Source: Adineta ricciae (taxonomy: Eukaryota > Rotifera > Eurotatoria > Adinetida > Adinetidae). Taken from it: DNA of 64,000 bases. Below the pieces are notes generated by a model. That model saw only the letters and a program-made list of their open reading frames with translations. It did no database searches and was not told the origin of the DNA. Each line of letters starts with the position of its first letter. Position 1 is the first letter of the stretch. Where the stretch lies: positions 1,364,001 through 1,428,000 of the forward strand of contig CAJNOJ010000002.1 in assembly GCA_905250025.1 (NCBI GenBank). The letters run 5' to 3'. Made by a program: the position numbers and the translations under genes. Positions 52,877 to 64,000 of this stretch are shown in pieces.

Positions 52877-54110
52877 ATGGCTTTAGCCTATAATATGAAA
52901 ATTACTCCTTCGTCTGAATCGAAACAACGAATTTGGTCGACTACTGTTGATCAACGATGGATTAGCAATCTCGAAAATGCGAAATTTATTGATGGCCATG
53001 ATTTATTTACCTATTTTCTACCTCGATACAACGATCGAAATAAAAAGGCTTTATTAGATGATTTAATTCTGAACAAGAAATATATTCCATCTAAAAAACA
53101 AATACTAATCTCACGTTTCATTCCAAGGTCATTACCCGACTACTACACTTACGAAAATCATGTTGATTCGACAAAATCGTACGAATTTCTTCCTGACGTG
53201 TTCGACTATAAGCCAATCGGTGGTTTGCATACTATCGAATGGTATATGAACTTTGCTAATCATGACATCTTTGCTTATTACCATAGTAGTTTACTCGCAC
53301 AAGATGAATTACAAGTACTTGAATGTCCTCAATTAGCATCTCTAAGAGAATTTTTACTCAAGCAGAATAGATCAACGGATAATGGTGATCAACCTTTCGA
53401 TCCTCATGTTATTGAAGGTAATTCGCCTTATCCAATATTGATCGGTAATGTTGAACGTGCAATAGAATTGAATACAACAAATTTATACGGTAAGAATCCA
53501 TCGTATTATTTAATTTATATATTTTTAAACAACTCTTTATCTTACGGCAGGTCACAAATTCTCTACTTCGTCGGAATCTACCGTTTTGAGCTCATATACG
53601 TATCTTGATTCACGTCAGATTATTAATTTGATTGCTATCGAAGCTCCCAAATATGGCTCTGGCTTCTATACTCATAAACAAATTGAATATATTCTTCAGG
53701 CGTGTTTCACTGCATATAGTGCAGCTAGAGCATTGGCCAATACCATTTATAATTTAAAAACAGATCAATTACCAAGAACACCTTTGAAAACATACGTTCA
53801 TACTGGTAGATAAACTTATTTGATGTATAAAATGAATGGTGTTACCTATATTTCAGGCTGGTTCGGTTGCGGAGCTTATGGCGGCGATCGAACGATCATG
53901 ATTATATTACAAATCTTAGCTGCTAAAATGGCCGGCATCGATAAACTTATATTTCATACCGTCACAAACGACTGTGATCGAGAAATAAAAAGTGCCAAAA
54001 GTTGTTTGGAAAATCTATTGCATAGAGGTCAAAATAAAGTGTCAATGAATGAGCTTATCAAACGACTCATTGACAAAGGATTTCAATGGGGCGCCAGTAA
54101 TGGAACATAA
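52877..54110 (+). CDS. PARG-like protein (poly(ADP-ribose) glycohydrolase C-terminal fold), catalytic loop not seen
   Basis: Three exons (52877-53489, 53551-53805, 53857-54110) give 373 aa. The C-terminal part strongly recalls the macrodomain-type PARG fold: HTGWFGCGAYGGDRTIM, then ILQILAAKMAGIDKLIFHT, and a final SMNELIKRLIDKGF resembling the PARG helix after the sheet. The preceding Tyr/Ala-rich helix (ACFTAYSAARALANTIY) also fits. However, I see no GGG-x6-8-QEE signature, which carries the catalytic Glu pair in true PARG enzymes. The N-terminal half (FDYKPIGGLHTIEWYMNFA) is unfamiliar. It may be a divergent glycohydrolase, an ADP-ribose binder or another macrodomain family. It is the downstream neighbour of the MICU3-like gene by 272 nt. 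Confidence 0.5.
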
Positions 54111-54370
54111 AAATTCTTCTTTTAGACTATTCAATTCTTTGCAAAAGGCTACATGTATTTGAGAACATACTGAATAAATATGAAAATTTATATTTCCTTT
54201 TAGTAAAATATCTAATCTGTTCACTTTTTCACGCAAGCAACACATTTATCGCAGGATTTTTCAGGAGATTCGTTTGATTGAAATCTCGAATATACAAACC
54301 ACACCTACAATCTGTCTACATATAATAACAATCGATAGAGAAAAAACACAGCGTGCCGATAGACGTGCAA

Positions 54371-57300
54371 CTAAGAAATCTTGCATATGTCGGTGTTATT
54401 CGCCGCGTTTAACTCTGTTGTATCAACGTTTTGTAGATTTGCATTGAATAGATAGTTGATAATGACACGAACCATATAACCGGTTGAGCCGCCAACTAGT
54501 TGTATGGGTAGATTGTAAAAATGTTGAAAGGGATCGTTGGAATTTGTTTGTTGTTGAAACAACTTCACAGCTTCGTTGATGAGGTAATCAACGTCGAGTA
54601 TTTGAGTAAAACGTAATTCCGAATTCCGTTTCAAAAGAACATTGATCAATTCAAACATCTAGAAAATGATTATCATGATTCGAAGATCAGAACAATAGTA
54701 GGTGCAAGATTATTTACTTCAACAACTAGACAACGATATGCTGGATCGGATATTCGACTGAGCATTTCTTCGATTTTCAAGGAGAAATTCAATTCATAAT
54801 CCGTCATATCGGATAATGTCGGTTGCTGAAATGCACCAAACAAACATGAATTTGGTTTTTCTAGAATTTTCGAGATTTTACTTGTGGAAGAAGAGCATCA
54901 CATAATTTAATTCCACCGGGTGTTCGTTCCAAAATCGACCAAACATGTTCGAAGAAATCAGCTGGAACACGACACAATGCTCCATCCATTTGACGTTTTT
55001 GATAAGATGAACTGATAGAAACAATCAGATTGTCATCTATCTCTAGAAGAAAATGTTTTCTTGTTTTTTTACCGTTGTTCAACTTCACCAATATTTTGTG
55101 ATGTTGTTTGTGGTACGTTCGTTGTTAAAACATAATACATCAATTGTTTGATTTCATTTGGTGACAACGTATTCAATGTCTTATTATCAATTAAAGTTGA
55201 AAATGAGAAGTATATTTTTCAAGCTACATACCACTGTGTCCTCAGTATCAGTTCGTAAATGCTCCAAGCCGAGTTCCATTGCTTGAAACAACCAGCTAGA
55301 AAAGACGATGAACTTCTACGTAGATATGTTCGTCATAAAACTCTACCAACCCAAGTCGTAATTTGAGTATACCATTGAAAAGTTGCTAGAAATTTACTAA
55401 GAGGTTGAAGGAAGAAATTCATATGGAACGTAGACGAACCGGTGATGTTTGTATAAACACAGAGACGTTGATGAGCAATTCTTGTAGTAGCACAGCATGA
55501 AATACACTGCGACCAAAAACTGAGTCGCTGTAAAGTATTTTGAAAAATTCTTTCGGACGTATTGGTTTATCAATAATAGCTTCTTCATGACCGAAAACTC
55601 CGATTGTCACCTTGGTTAGGAAAAGAAAGATTAAATAGATCGACAGTCAAACTGAAATGACTTACAGTTTTTCCTCGAACCAGTAAATTTGATACAGACG
55701 GAGCTAAACTATCTACCATTTTATGTAAAAGACTTGACACAAATCGAATAACAGCCCTAAACAACAAAGATTGTTTCATTATCAATCAAATGTCCCGTCT
55801 GTACCAATGTTGCCATGTTGCCGCTTCTTTGGATAACAGTTCGAGATGATTTCTAACGCGATAGTTATCTTTAATCATCCAATCGAGCCCACCAGTCTTA
55901 TATAATTCATATGTGGCCAACGCATGTTTTCTCAACGAGCCCAGAGAGATTTCTGTTTCACAAATAAATTCACGTAATTCTTCCTCATGTTGATTTTTAA
56001 ACTCCTACATAGAAGAATTAAGACTGAGTACTGAATTATTTTTGTGCGCTGTCATACATGATTTAGGTAATCGATATCTTCAACAACAATCGGTGTTTTG
56101 GACACATCTGTTAAGGATTTATAATGGCCGATTTCGGTAGTATTCTTGTATTCACGAACAGAGACAGACTGCCAATCCATCGCCGTACATATTGAATTAT
56201 TAAGAAAATCTAAGTGTTCGACACATGCACTGGATATTGCGGTCTAGAATCGAAACAAAAGTAAAATATTTTCGATGTCTAGGTTTGTATTTTACTTGTA
56301 GACGTTCAAGTCGAACGAAGATGTTTGCTGAGACTTTTCCTTGACGAATCTGTGTTAATAATTCTAACAGATCGGATTTTTGCGGTCCTCTACAATTAAC
56401 CACACATACAGAAAACGTCGATGCAAATGAAAGACGATAGTTACCGAAGGTGACGTTCGCGTAACATCATTATGTATATCGGTCGACCTTTCAAACGCCA
56501 ACATTTAGTAATAAATTCGAAGTCACTCTAAGAATGAATATTAGAGTTTCGTTTTCAGCAAGTTTGTCGTGAATATCTACTCGAATATTGTCTAGTAATA
56601 GAGTCATATCACTTGACATATAAAAATCATTTGTTTCAAAAGTTAATGGATAACACAGAACAGTCTTTGAGCATATTCTATAAACCTAAACAGTGAACAT
56701 TTCCATGTCAAATAGTTGAGTATTTTATGTGTTTTACTTTGCAGGTACCGAGTACACCAAACGGTCGATCAGGACGTCCGCTAAAACCAAACTTTTTATT
56801 CACACCCAGATTAGTGTAAGCCTAAGTTATTCGAGTCTTCAATCCTTCATTCTCTTGGAAAACGAAGTATACCATACTTTAACTAGTTCTGCTGGAGGCC
56901 AAATCAGAATCGGTTCGATCTGCTTCGGTGTTTGAGTTTGAATGCCATATGTAGCCAGTACTTGTTGTAAACGTACAGACTCTGAGATAGCAACTACTTG
57001 GATAACTAAGTCTGAAAAAGTAACCTAAAACAGACTGGTGTGTTTTTCCTTTTTGATGATCATATGCTGCCTACGTTTGATGTGATAACTCCAGTGGTTT
57101 TTTTCTTCGCGCTAACTGTTTCGTACGATGTATTGCTGATAGACTTTGGCATATTAGGAGTATATTGATATCGTAACGAGTCCTGAACAGAAGACAAAGT
57201 GACTTCATAGAAAACTAGAAGAATCAATCAGATTCGAATGGTTACTTGTATAGATGAATATCGAGAGTTCGATTTGGGTCGATCACTAGGCGGTAGATAA

Positions 57301-60134
57301 CGCCTGATAGGATCTAGGTCTGTGATTGTTAGTAATTTATCCACTAAAAATCAAAGTATTCGAATTTTGGAATGAACAAAAACAATTTATTCTTCGTTCT
57401 CCTTCGCGTCATCTATGCCCATTTTAGATTCGATCGCCACGAAACACTTCTCTTACCGAGTAGCTGACAAATAATCCAAACCGCTTGACCAAGAAGGAAA
57501 AAATGCCCGCGAAGAATCTCTGAGCTACACGCGAACGGCAATTGTTGGTTATTTCCACGATCACTGGATTCACTTTGGGCACAACTTTGCTGTCTCGAAT
57601 GGTCAACATAGTAATAGTGCACCATCATTTCACCTAAATAGAAAAATTTTCTTAGACATAAAACAAAATTTCACATTCTAATACGATGGATCATGCAGAT
57701 GATTGACATAAAAAAAGGAAGTTCCAAACATGCACATCTATATGAACTAAGTACTACAAGACGGAAGCGTTGAAAATAAACAACGAACAGACGATAGGTA
57801 CATGGATCTCTCTAACAGGGAATAACACTTTCTATCCTAGTAAACACAAGATTTTATCGAACAAACATCGTATCCTACAAGTATTTTGTGAAGAAGACAC
57901 ATCTTCCTGTGATTTCATTAAGAAAAGTGAATCTGATTCTGAATCATTAGTAATTGAATTCGCGTCAGAGAATACTGTACGGAACAAATTCATTCGAGAT
58001 GTTCAACTAGAATTGGAGCAATAGTCGATTCTTACCTTCCGTTGTTCGCCGTAAGAGAGGATTTAATGCAGCTAAATATTCGTCAACTTGTGCCTGGTTA
58101 TTTTTGAATATACCTGAAGAAAATAATAAGTCATCAGAATGCAATAATTCCATTAGTCATTTCATTTACCATCAATGATCATCACCGCGAAAAACATTGG
58201 CCATTGACATTCATTTTTGTCGAATTTCTATTTTAAAAAAATGTCAGTTTGTAGGCGGTGTTCTTCGACACAAAGATGTACTTTGATCTCGGTTGACTCA
58301 TAAAATCGTTGATCTTTTGATTCTAAATCTGTGTATTGCCCATCACGCAAGTACCGTTTAAAGCCGTGTGTTCCTCGTAATTTTCTAATACATTTTCGAA
58401 TTGTACTTTGTACAAGTGTTTCATCATGCACAGCAAATGTTGGCCAACTGACTGTTAACAATAGAGCAGCATCGGTATTCTACCAATTAGCACAGAAACC
58501 TTAGATACATCTTCTCGAAACGCAAACAAACAAATGATTACTTTTGATGCAGATTCTCGTGGTAAAAGTGTATCGAATGTCGTTCGATTCCGATTATGTG
58601 CATCCTGAAGAAAACACTTCCAATAAATCGAAAAAAGTTTGTCGTTTTCTTACATACCACATCTACATAAACCACCGACCAGTTCGCACCTTTATCGCCG
58701 TACAAATTAAAACCGTTCATAGCTTCGAGTGCTGCTTTAGCCATACCAATTGAGCTAAAAAAAAGTCGACATAAAAACGATTTCAATTATCGTCATCACT
58801 CCAGTGGTAAACACCCAGAACGAGGAGAATTATTGAATCAACTTTTACAAAAAGAAAAGTATAGTATACAAGTAAATAGCACTTCGCTCAGCGAATTACA
58901 TTGAACGAGACAGCTGTGAATATCAGTAAAAGCCAAGCATCAAATGTCTCTGACTCGCAAAGACTTAGTTAAGTTTCACTGTGAACTATGACTTTCAGAA
59001 AAGAACTTTGTCGACCGTCTCAACATGAAGCAGTGCAAGAAATATTAGTTTTCACGAAAATATATTCTAGCTACTAACCTTCACAGGTATAAAACACTGA
59101 GGTACAATGAAAGATTGAATTTGAATCAGTCAACTCTCGATTTCTCACTAAACAATTTCTCCATCAATGTTACAAGAACCGGACTTCTTTCTCTTACCTT
59201 GCATGAAGTTCACATGTATTTGTATTGTATTTACTTCCTCTTTGCCATATACCATAATCAGGTGTCCGGTAAGCACGTTCGATATAAAAAACAAGTTGCT
59301 GTACGAAGTTTACTTCGTCCATCGAAAAGATAATCTTAAAATCAACATTGAAATTCTCAAACCATCACATTCATCGCGTTCGTACCTCAAGATTCGATGT
59401 TATCATTTGCACGAGAGTTAATAAGTAAATCGAGATAGCACATATTTGTAGTTGTCCGACTTCATCAGCATCGTCAACTTCACTGCCATCGAATACATTG
59501 AACGCTGAATGTAATGCATCTTTGGGCGATTGCTCACTCTTGAATACTTCAACCTACAAACGTTGAATTTTCTACAATAGATGAAGAGACGTCTTTCATT
59601 TGTCTACTTTTTTCGCTTGTCGCATCCAACAGTTGAGTATTCCACGCATGCATTTTACGGCTGCTTGTCCTAGTTCATGCGCTCGTCCCTGATCATTATC
59701 AATTTTACAATAGCATTGTCGTAATGACCAGACGGAAATCGCACAAAATACATTTTCTACGACATGTCCAACTTTCCTATCCGGCTCCAAATGATTGGGA
59801 AACAAGCCAGTAGTTAAACTTTGAAAGGCAAGAATTTGCCGTTTCATTTTCCGGTAATGATTATCAAGTTTTTTCAGTATCTGTGTATGCGAATCCGAAT
59901 AAGTCTCTTCTTCATCACCAGCATTCCAGACTTTCTACAGAAAATTTCCAGAGAAAATGTTGAGAAAAGAAACGAAACAATAAGATATTTGTTAATCTAT
60001 ACTTTAGCATCGGACCATGATGGTCGTCGACTACGATTCGAACCAGCGAAGCTACTCGGCGGCATGCATAGATTCCCAATACCTGCGCCGTTCATAGAAG
60101 TTTGCCTTTGAGTTCTTGAGCAACTATCAGTCAT
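54371..60134 (-). CDS. PHKB: phosphorylase b kinase regulatory subunit beta
   Basis: This is the large regulatory subunit of phosphorylase kinase, which couples calcium and cAMP signals to glycogen breakdown. The ATG at 60134 starts a Ser/Arg-rich phosphorylatable N-terminus ([10 protein letters not shown]). The glucoamylase-like domain follows: [81 protein letters not shown]-type helices and FLRDGQYT. Later blocks are [56 protein letters not shown] and [11 protein letters not shown]; the last matches the beta rather than the alpha subunit. The protein ends in ICKIS, so Cys sits four residues from the end as in a CaaX site. It has well over 15 exons. Two introns (57633-58037 and about 58766-59213) are roughly 400-450 nt against a 50-nt norm, and the first holds an antisense open frame. 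Confidence 0.88.
57768..58024 (+). CDS. antisense open frame within a PHKB intron, doubtful
   Basis: An 84-codon plus-strand frame lies wholly in the 405-nt PHKB intron and ends 13 nt before its donor. Its composition looks protein-like, not low complexity: [16 protein letters not shown], then [15 protein letters not shown], and a terminal [19 protein letters not shown]. That ending resembles the last strand and helix of PH-like domains (E-F-x-S-E-x-T-x2-K-F). It has no ATG start of its own in frame and no clear splice partners. It may be a stray exon, an inserted gene fragment, or chance. Confidence 0.25.
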
Positions 60135-60335
60135 AGTTTGTTTTTATATCATATCTAAAATTATTTTTGGAGAAGTCAACAATTTTGTGTGTGTTTTATT
60201 CAGAAGATTTCCTCTGCATGATTTTTGTATGTTACTAATTAGACTGATGTCTGTTTGCACCGGAGAGATAACAAAAAAAAAATATGTAAGGACAATTACA
60301 CATTTTTGGAAAAATGGCCTAAATTAAAATATGAC

Positions 60336-60985
60336 CTATAATGCTAAATTTTCAGTCGCATCAGCTGTGGGAACTGTACGCATTCGTTTGATAACCCATT
60401 CCATAGCTAGACGACCCTAAAATCAAACATAAGAGAATGTTAGATGATGAAGAAACCGAATTCGCTGGTGGTACTTTGGTCGCATTCGTGTTCAAAGTTT
60501 TTGCGACGAGAGTTTCCACATAGCTCGTTAATGGTACGTTCTCAACGTTAATTGTTGCTTCTTGTTTAAGTAATGTTTTTGTGCTATCTGTTGGATGTTG
60601 AGTATACTCAAGTCGTTCTTCGATGTTAATAAAACGGTTCAATGTTAAATTTCTTGTTCGAGCAGTCATCACGCGTCGTCGAGCATCAATTGTTGAGTGT
60701 TCACTAGCATATCCAAGTTCGGACATATTGAAGATTTTGTTCAATGCTGGTGCAATACCCCAATTGGCTAATAGGAGGCGATGTGACTGAATAACACCGG
60801 ATGGTTGAAGTGTTCGATCAACAACATCACAACCGATCACACTTGGACTCACCGGATTGGGATATTTGTTCAATGCAGCAGTGACAACTGTTGCCCAATC
60901 ATGACTATCAAAGGACACGTATACAAAAATGAATGTCGATATCAAGAACTCACTCAAAAACATGTTGTGAAGTCCAAAATTTCAT
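60336..60985 (-). CDS. PRELID3: PRELI domain-containing protein 3 (slowmo)
   Basis: This protein carries phospholipids (phosphatidylserine in the human homologue, with TRIAP1) across the mitochondrial intermembrane space. The 32-nt first exon (60954-60985, MKFWTSQHVF) joins across a 49-nt intron to DHDWATVVTAALNKYPNP. Family blocks follow: PSVIGCDVVDR, SHRLLLANWGI, SEHSTIDARRRVM, NRFINIEERLEY and LLKQEATINVENVPLTSYVE. A second intron precedes the last exon, GRLAMEWVIKRM. It matches PRELID3A/B over the full length, with a short C-terminus. It lies 202 nt upstream of PHKB and 179 nt downstream of PDCD5 on the same strand. Confidence 0.9.
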
Positions 60986-61163
60986 TATCGTTCTTTATTT
61001 AGGCCAAGTGATGATCTGAAATAAGAACTCCTTTTTCTATATTCGCTATTAAATATGGCTAACAACTTGGAGTTTATGTTGCTTTTTTATTTGACAACAA
61101 CCTGAATATGTTTTACAATTCATTCTAACAGTAGATAGTATAAAAAAGAAATATCTGCTTCCA

Positions 61164-61691
61164 TCAATCTGAATCTGAATCAAGTGCTGCCCGTCGTCGA
61201 TCAAACTAAAACACATAAAACAAAATTCCATCCTCAATCTCTATTATCTGTTTCAGTTCCATCTTCACGCGCAAACACTTCTTACATTCACTTTGGTTGT
61301 CTTCTCTGTAGCTTTGCTAACTTGTTCTAACAATCCAATCAATTGTTCTTCACTAATCTAAAATAAATCAGTCATCTTCGTCAAGATTCTTCTATTACAT
61401 TACTTTTCCACCACCAAATGCACCACGTCTAGCATTTTGTAAGATAATATCTTCTACCATGCGACCTTTTTCTGGCTTAGTCAATGAAATGGTATTTAAA
61501 CGCGCACGAGCTTCTTGTGTTAACAAAGAACTCAACATCGTATTTCGCATATCTTCTTGTTTTTGCCGTTGTTCTTCGGCTGAATTTCGATCATTTGGAT
61601 CGATCCCTGCAGGCCGTGATTGGCCTGCTTGTTGCTGTTGTAATTCAGCGAGACGTTTAGCACGAATGGCATCAAGTTCTGAATCAGTCAT
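61164..61691 (-). CDS. PDCD5: programmed cell death protein 5
   Basis: A small DNA-binding/three-helix protein linked in animals to apoptosis, tubulin and TRiC folding, and TIP60. Three exons give 133 aa. It starts MTDSELDAIRAKRLAELQ, the conserved N-terminal helix. It then has a Gln/Arg-rich spacer, MRNTMLSSLLTQEARARL, LTKPEKGRMVEDIILQNARRG, and after the first intron ISEEQLIGLLEQVSK and TEKTTKVN. The last exon, FDRRRAALDSDSD, matches the acidic C-terminus (R-R-x-x-x-D-S-D-x-D). The human protein is 125 aa. Confidence 0.93.
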
Positions 61692-61808
61692 GTTTATAGG
61701 AAATATCTGAAAATTCAGGTGGTTAGTTGAATTTCTTTATCCAGAAGACAAAACGATTTTTATACAAAAAAAAGAAGAGAAAGAAGATAAACAAAAGACA
61801 TGAAGTAT

Positions 61809-64000
61809 TTATTCTTGTTCTAACAAACTATTCCGTTCTTCATATAATTCTTGATAACGTCGTTGAAGGTCACGTTCACGTTCTTCTTGTCGTGCAACAT
61901 CTTCGGTAAAAGACTAAAGAAGAGAAAGAAAGCGCATAGAAAGAAGAATGCGTTGTTTATCATCATACTTCGATACGTTTTGGAATAGCTAACACTTCGT
62001 TTTGACGAAGTAGCTCGAATGTTTTTGCCTCAACTTGTGTTTGATCGATCTGATCGTAGACGTCATTCAATGCTTTGATCAATGCTTGACCACGCGACTA
62101 AATGTAATCCACATGATTAGAAAGCTCACAGAAAACTCATGTATCAACTTACTTGATAACCACCAAGTAATGTTTTCAGTTTTTTTTCAAGTTTTGCTGC
62201 CCGTTTTGCTTCCATACTCATAAATTGACGATCAAGCTGAAAGGCAAAACACGGTTTTGTTCATGTGTGAATAAAACTCAATAACATACTTCAAGTTTTT
62301 GTTCAGCCGATTCAATACGCTCCTTTTTACTTGCGGCATTTGCACGAGTAAAGCGATTTTTTGATGGTAAAAACAAAACTTGGGAACAACATTCATCCCA
62401 AACTTGCGAGTAAACATCAAGACTAATATCACCATGACCCATTGTTTTCTTCACAACATTGACTTCAGCTTCGAGTAGTGTACGAGCCTTTAAAAGAAAA
62501 GGAGTAGGATTAGTTTTCTTTTCAAAATTTCTGATCTTCTTCGTACTTGTGCAAGATCTTCATCGGTAAAGTGTTCGTACGGATATGTTGCAAGGTAAGA
62601 AGAGAAATCGCGATTACGATTCATTGAATTATTTGCAGGAGGATTATTGACAGCATCGTGGTGCAAAAGAACAAGCATTTCTTGTTTAATCAACTCTTCT
62701 GCCTTAAAAACAAAATACTGTGCAGTGTTCGAAGACAGAACAGATCGCTTTTACTTTTTGTAAATCATTTATTGGACCTTCTGCGTTTGCAGGTCGAAGA
62801 ATACTTAGATTAATATCATTTGGACGAGGCAAATCACGTTGAACAACTTGAGTTTGTCGTTTGAACAGTTCTTGTTCTAAATCAAAACTCTGTTTTACAG
62901 CTACCGGACAAAGAAAATGCCATTTTCATACCTTTTCGACGCTTTTCATCGCGTCTGCGTTGATCTATATCTGCTTGATCTTCGGCTTTGACATCCGATG
63001 TATCCATTTGATCGTCATCAGCTTTTTGATCAGCAGTATCAGGTAAAACAATTTCATAATCATTTTTCGGTTTAGGTAAACGCGATAAATGATGTCGTAA
63101 TTGTTGCTTTATTTCACGCTAATCAAAAGAAGTTGTTTTAGCACAGCAAAAACTTTCTAAAAAACTCACTTGTTTCATTTGATCGTCGAATAACAAATCT
63201 TCTGGATTGATATTTAACCGATCACGCACAGGTGTAATGCCGGCATTGAACTCTGCTCCTTGGCCACGTACACTTGGGGTTGCTCCATCTTTTCCTGCAT
63301 TCGAAGGTGTACGATAAGGTGTGTTGAACAATGTATTAGGTGTTGCCATAATTAAACCTCCTGCCGAACGTGATTTCTCATTGCTAACGTCCATCAATGG
63401 TGTATTTGCACCTCCTAGCAACGGCGTTTGAACAGTCGACAGCACGTTAAGATTATGTGCTTGATTAAGTACACTGTCTTGCGTTGTAGGCAGTTGCGGT
63501 GTGCGAAGTCGATTTAAATCTGGTGTTACATTATAATCACCAAGCAAAGTTTCAGTTGCGATGGTGCCACTTTCGGCAACTTGTTGCTTTGCGGTTTCAG
63601 TTGCTTGTCCAAGCTTAACAACTTGCTCTAATTCAATATCGCTTATTTGTGGTGCTGGTAAAACTAATTTCGAACGTTTCTTGATTGGCTCAAGACGATT
63701 TTCGCTCATAATCACAGCTGGTAAATCTTCTTCCTTCTTACGTTTTAATTTGGCATTATCATTTTTTCTTTCCTGTTTTTCATTTTCTTCTTTCTTCGCC
63801 AAATTACGATTGTCAACGTGTAAACGTTTGAAATCGATTTTCTCTGGATCGAATGGTTCACTCGTTGTATCATAAAAACCAATAGCTGGTTGCTTCTCAA
63901 ACGGAATCTCGGCATTATAATCGACACCACGCTTTCGATTGAAATAACGACGAACTTCGATACCGGCAGCACGCAATTCACGACGCTTTTGTAATGAGGC
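61809..64000 (-). CDS. CDC5L: CDC5-like pre-mRNA splicing factor (C-terminal part; N-terminus beyond window)
   Basis: CDC5L is the Myb-related core of the PRP19/NineTeen complex required for activation of the spliceosome. The visible part begins just before LRAAGIEVRRYF at the right edge. It includes KRGVDYNAEIPFEKQPAIGF, KRKKEEDLPAVI, KKRSKLVLPAPQISD and NVTPDLNRLRTPQLP. Repeated T-P phosphorylatable motifs (TPLLGGANTPL, TPNTLFNTPYRTPSN) follow, then RDRLNINPED. Later exons give the helical C-terminus: ELIKQEMLVLLHHDAV, LATYPYEHFTDEDLA, NRFTRANAASK and QRRYQELYEERNSLL before the stop at 61809. The N-terminal Myb repeats must lie right of the window. The gap to PDCD5 is 117 nt. Confidence 0.93.

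Noticed and set aside
59115-59421. Two plus-strand frames of 72 and 84 codons
   Set aside because: Antisense shadows of a PHKB exon that encodes [16 protein letters not shown] on the minus strand.

Overview
The window looks like a gene-dense animal (metazoan) nuclear genome, most likely a bdelloid rotifer. The evidence is AT-rich DNA, very short GT-AG introns (mostly 46-60 nt), and animal-specific genes: a Src-type kinase, a KCTD8/12/16-type GABA-B receptor auxiliary subunit, the phosphorylase kinase beta subunit, GATAD2, MICU3-like, AGMO and paraplegin. The species call is inference from gene style and from F-box and death-effector protein families that I associate with bdelloids. Exon models were built by eye from open frames, splice sites, phase and conserved protein blocks; no search was run.

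Layout. 1-1477 (-): multi-PLAT protein running off the left edge. 2215-5735 (-): MTMR3/4-type myotubularin. 5.7-9.0 kb: mostly non-coding, with an F-box-type gene relic. 9.0-10.7 kb (+): ZIP transporter and a ciliary microtubule inner protein (C2orf50/CIMIP5-like). 11.6-14.7 kb (+): an unrecognised 547-aa protein whose large intron contains MED27 on the opposite strand. 14.9-21.8 kb (-): DIS3 exosome nuclease and a Src-type tyrosine kinase with an altered HRD motif. 23.4-24.8 kb (-): GATAD2/p66. 26.2-28.5 kb: small multi-pass membrane protein (+) and a CUB-like single-pass receptor (-). 29.7-32.8 kb (+): COQ10 and AGMO. 33.2-36.2 kb (+): a tandem pair of genes joining a cytosolic death-effector-like domain, one membrane span and a jacalin-like lectin domain. 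This pair is the most unusual content of the window. 36.2-42.9 kb: the largest gene-free stretch. 42.9-43.9 kb (+): KCTD8/12/16-like. 44.1-49.9 kb (-): FAXDC2, SPG7 and RPL27, closely spaced. 50.5-54.1 kb (+): MICU3-like and a PARG-like protein. 54.4-64 kb (-): PHKB, PRELID3, PDCD5 and CDC5L (running off the right edge), again closely spaced on one strand.

Most neighbours are functionally unrelated housekeeping or signalling genes. The real local unit is the tandem lectin/death-effector pair: both copies share exon structure and intron phase, and the DED exon carries a 155-nt near-identical tract amid diverged sequence, which suggests recent gene conversion. Their architecture suggests glycan-sensing membrane receptors that signal through death-effector interactions. 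That role is inference.
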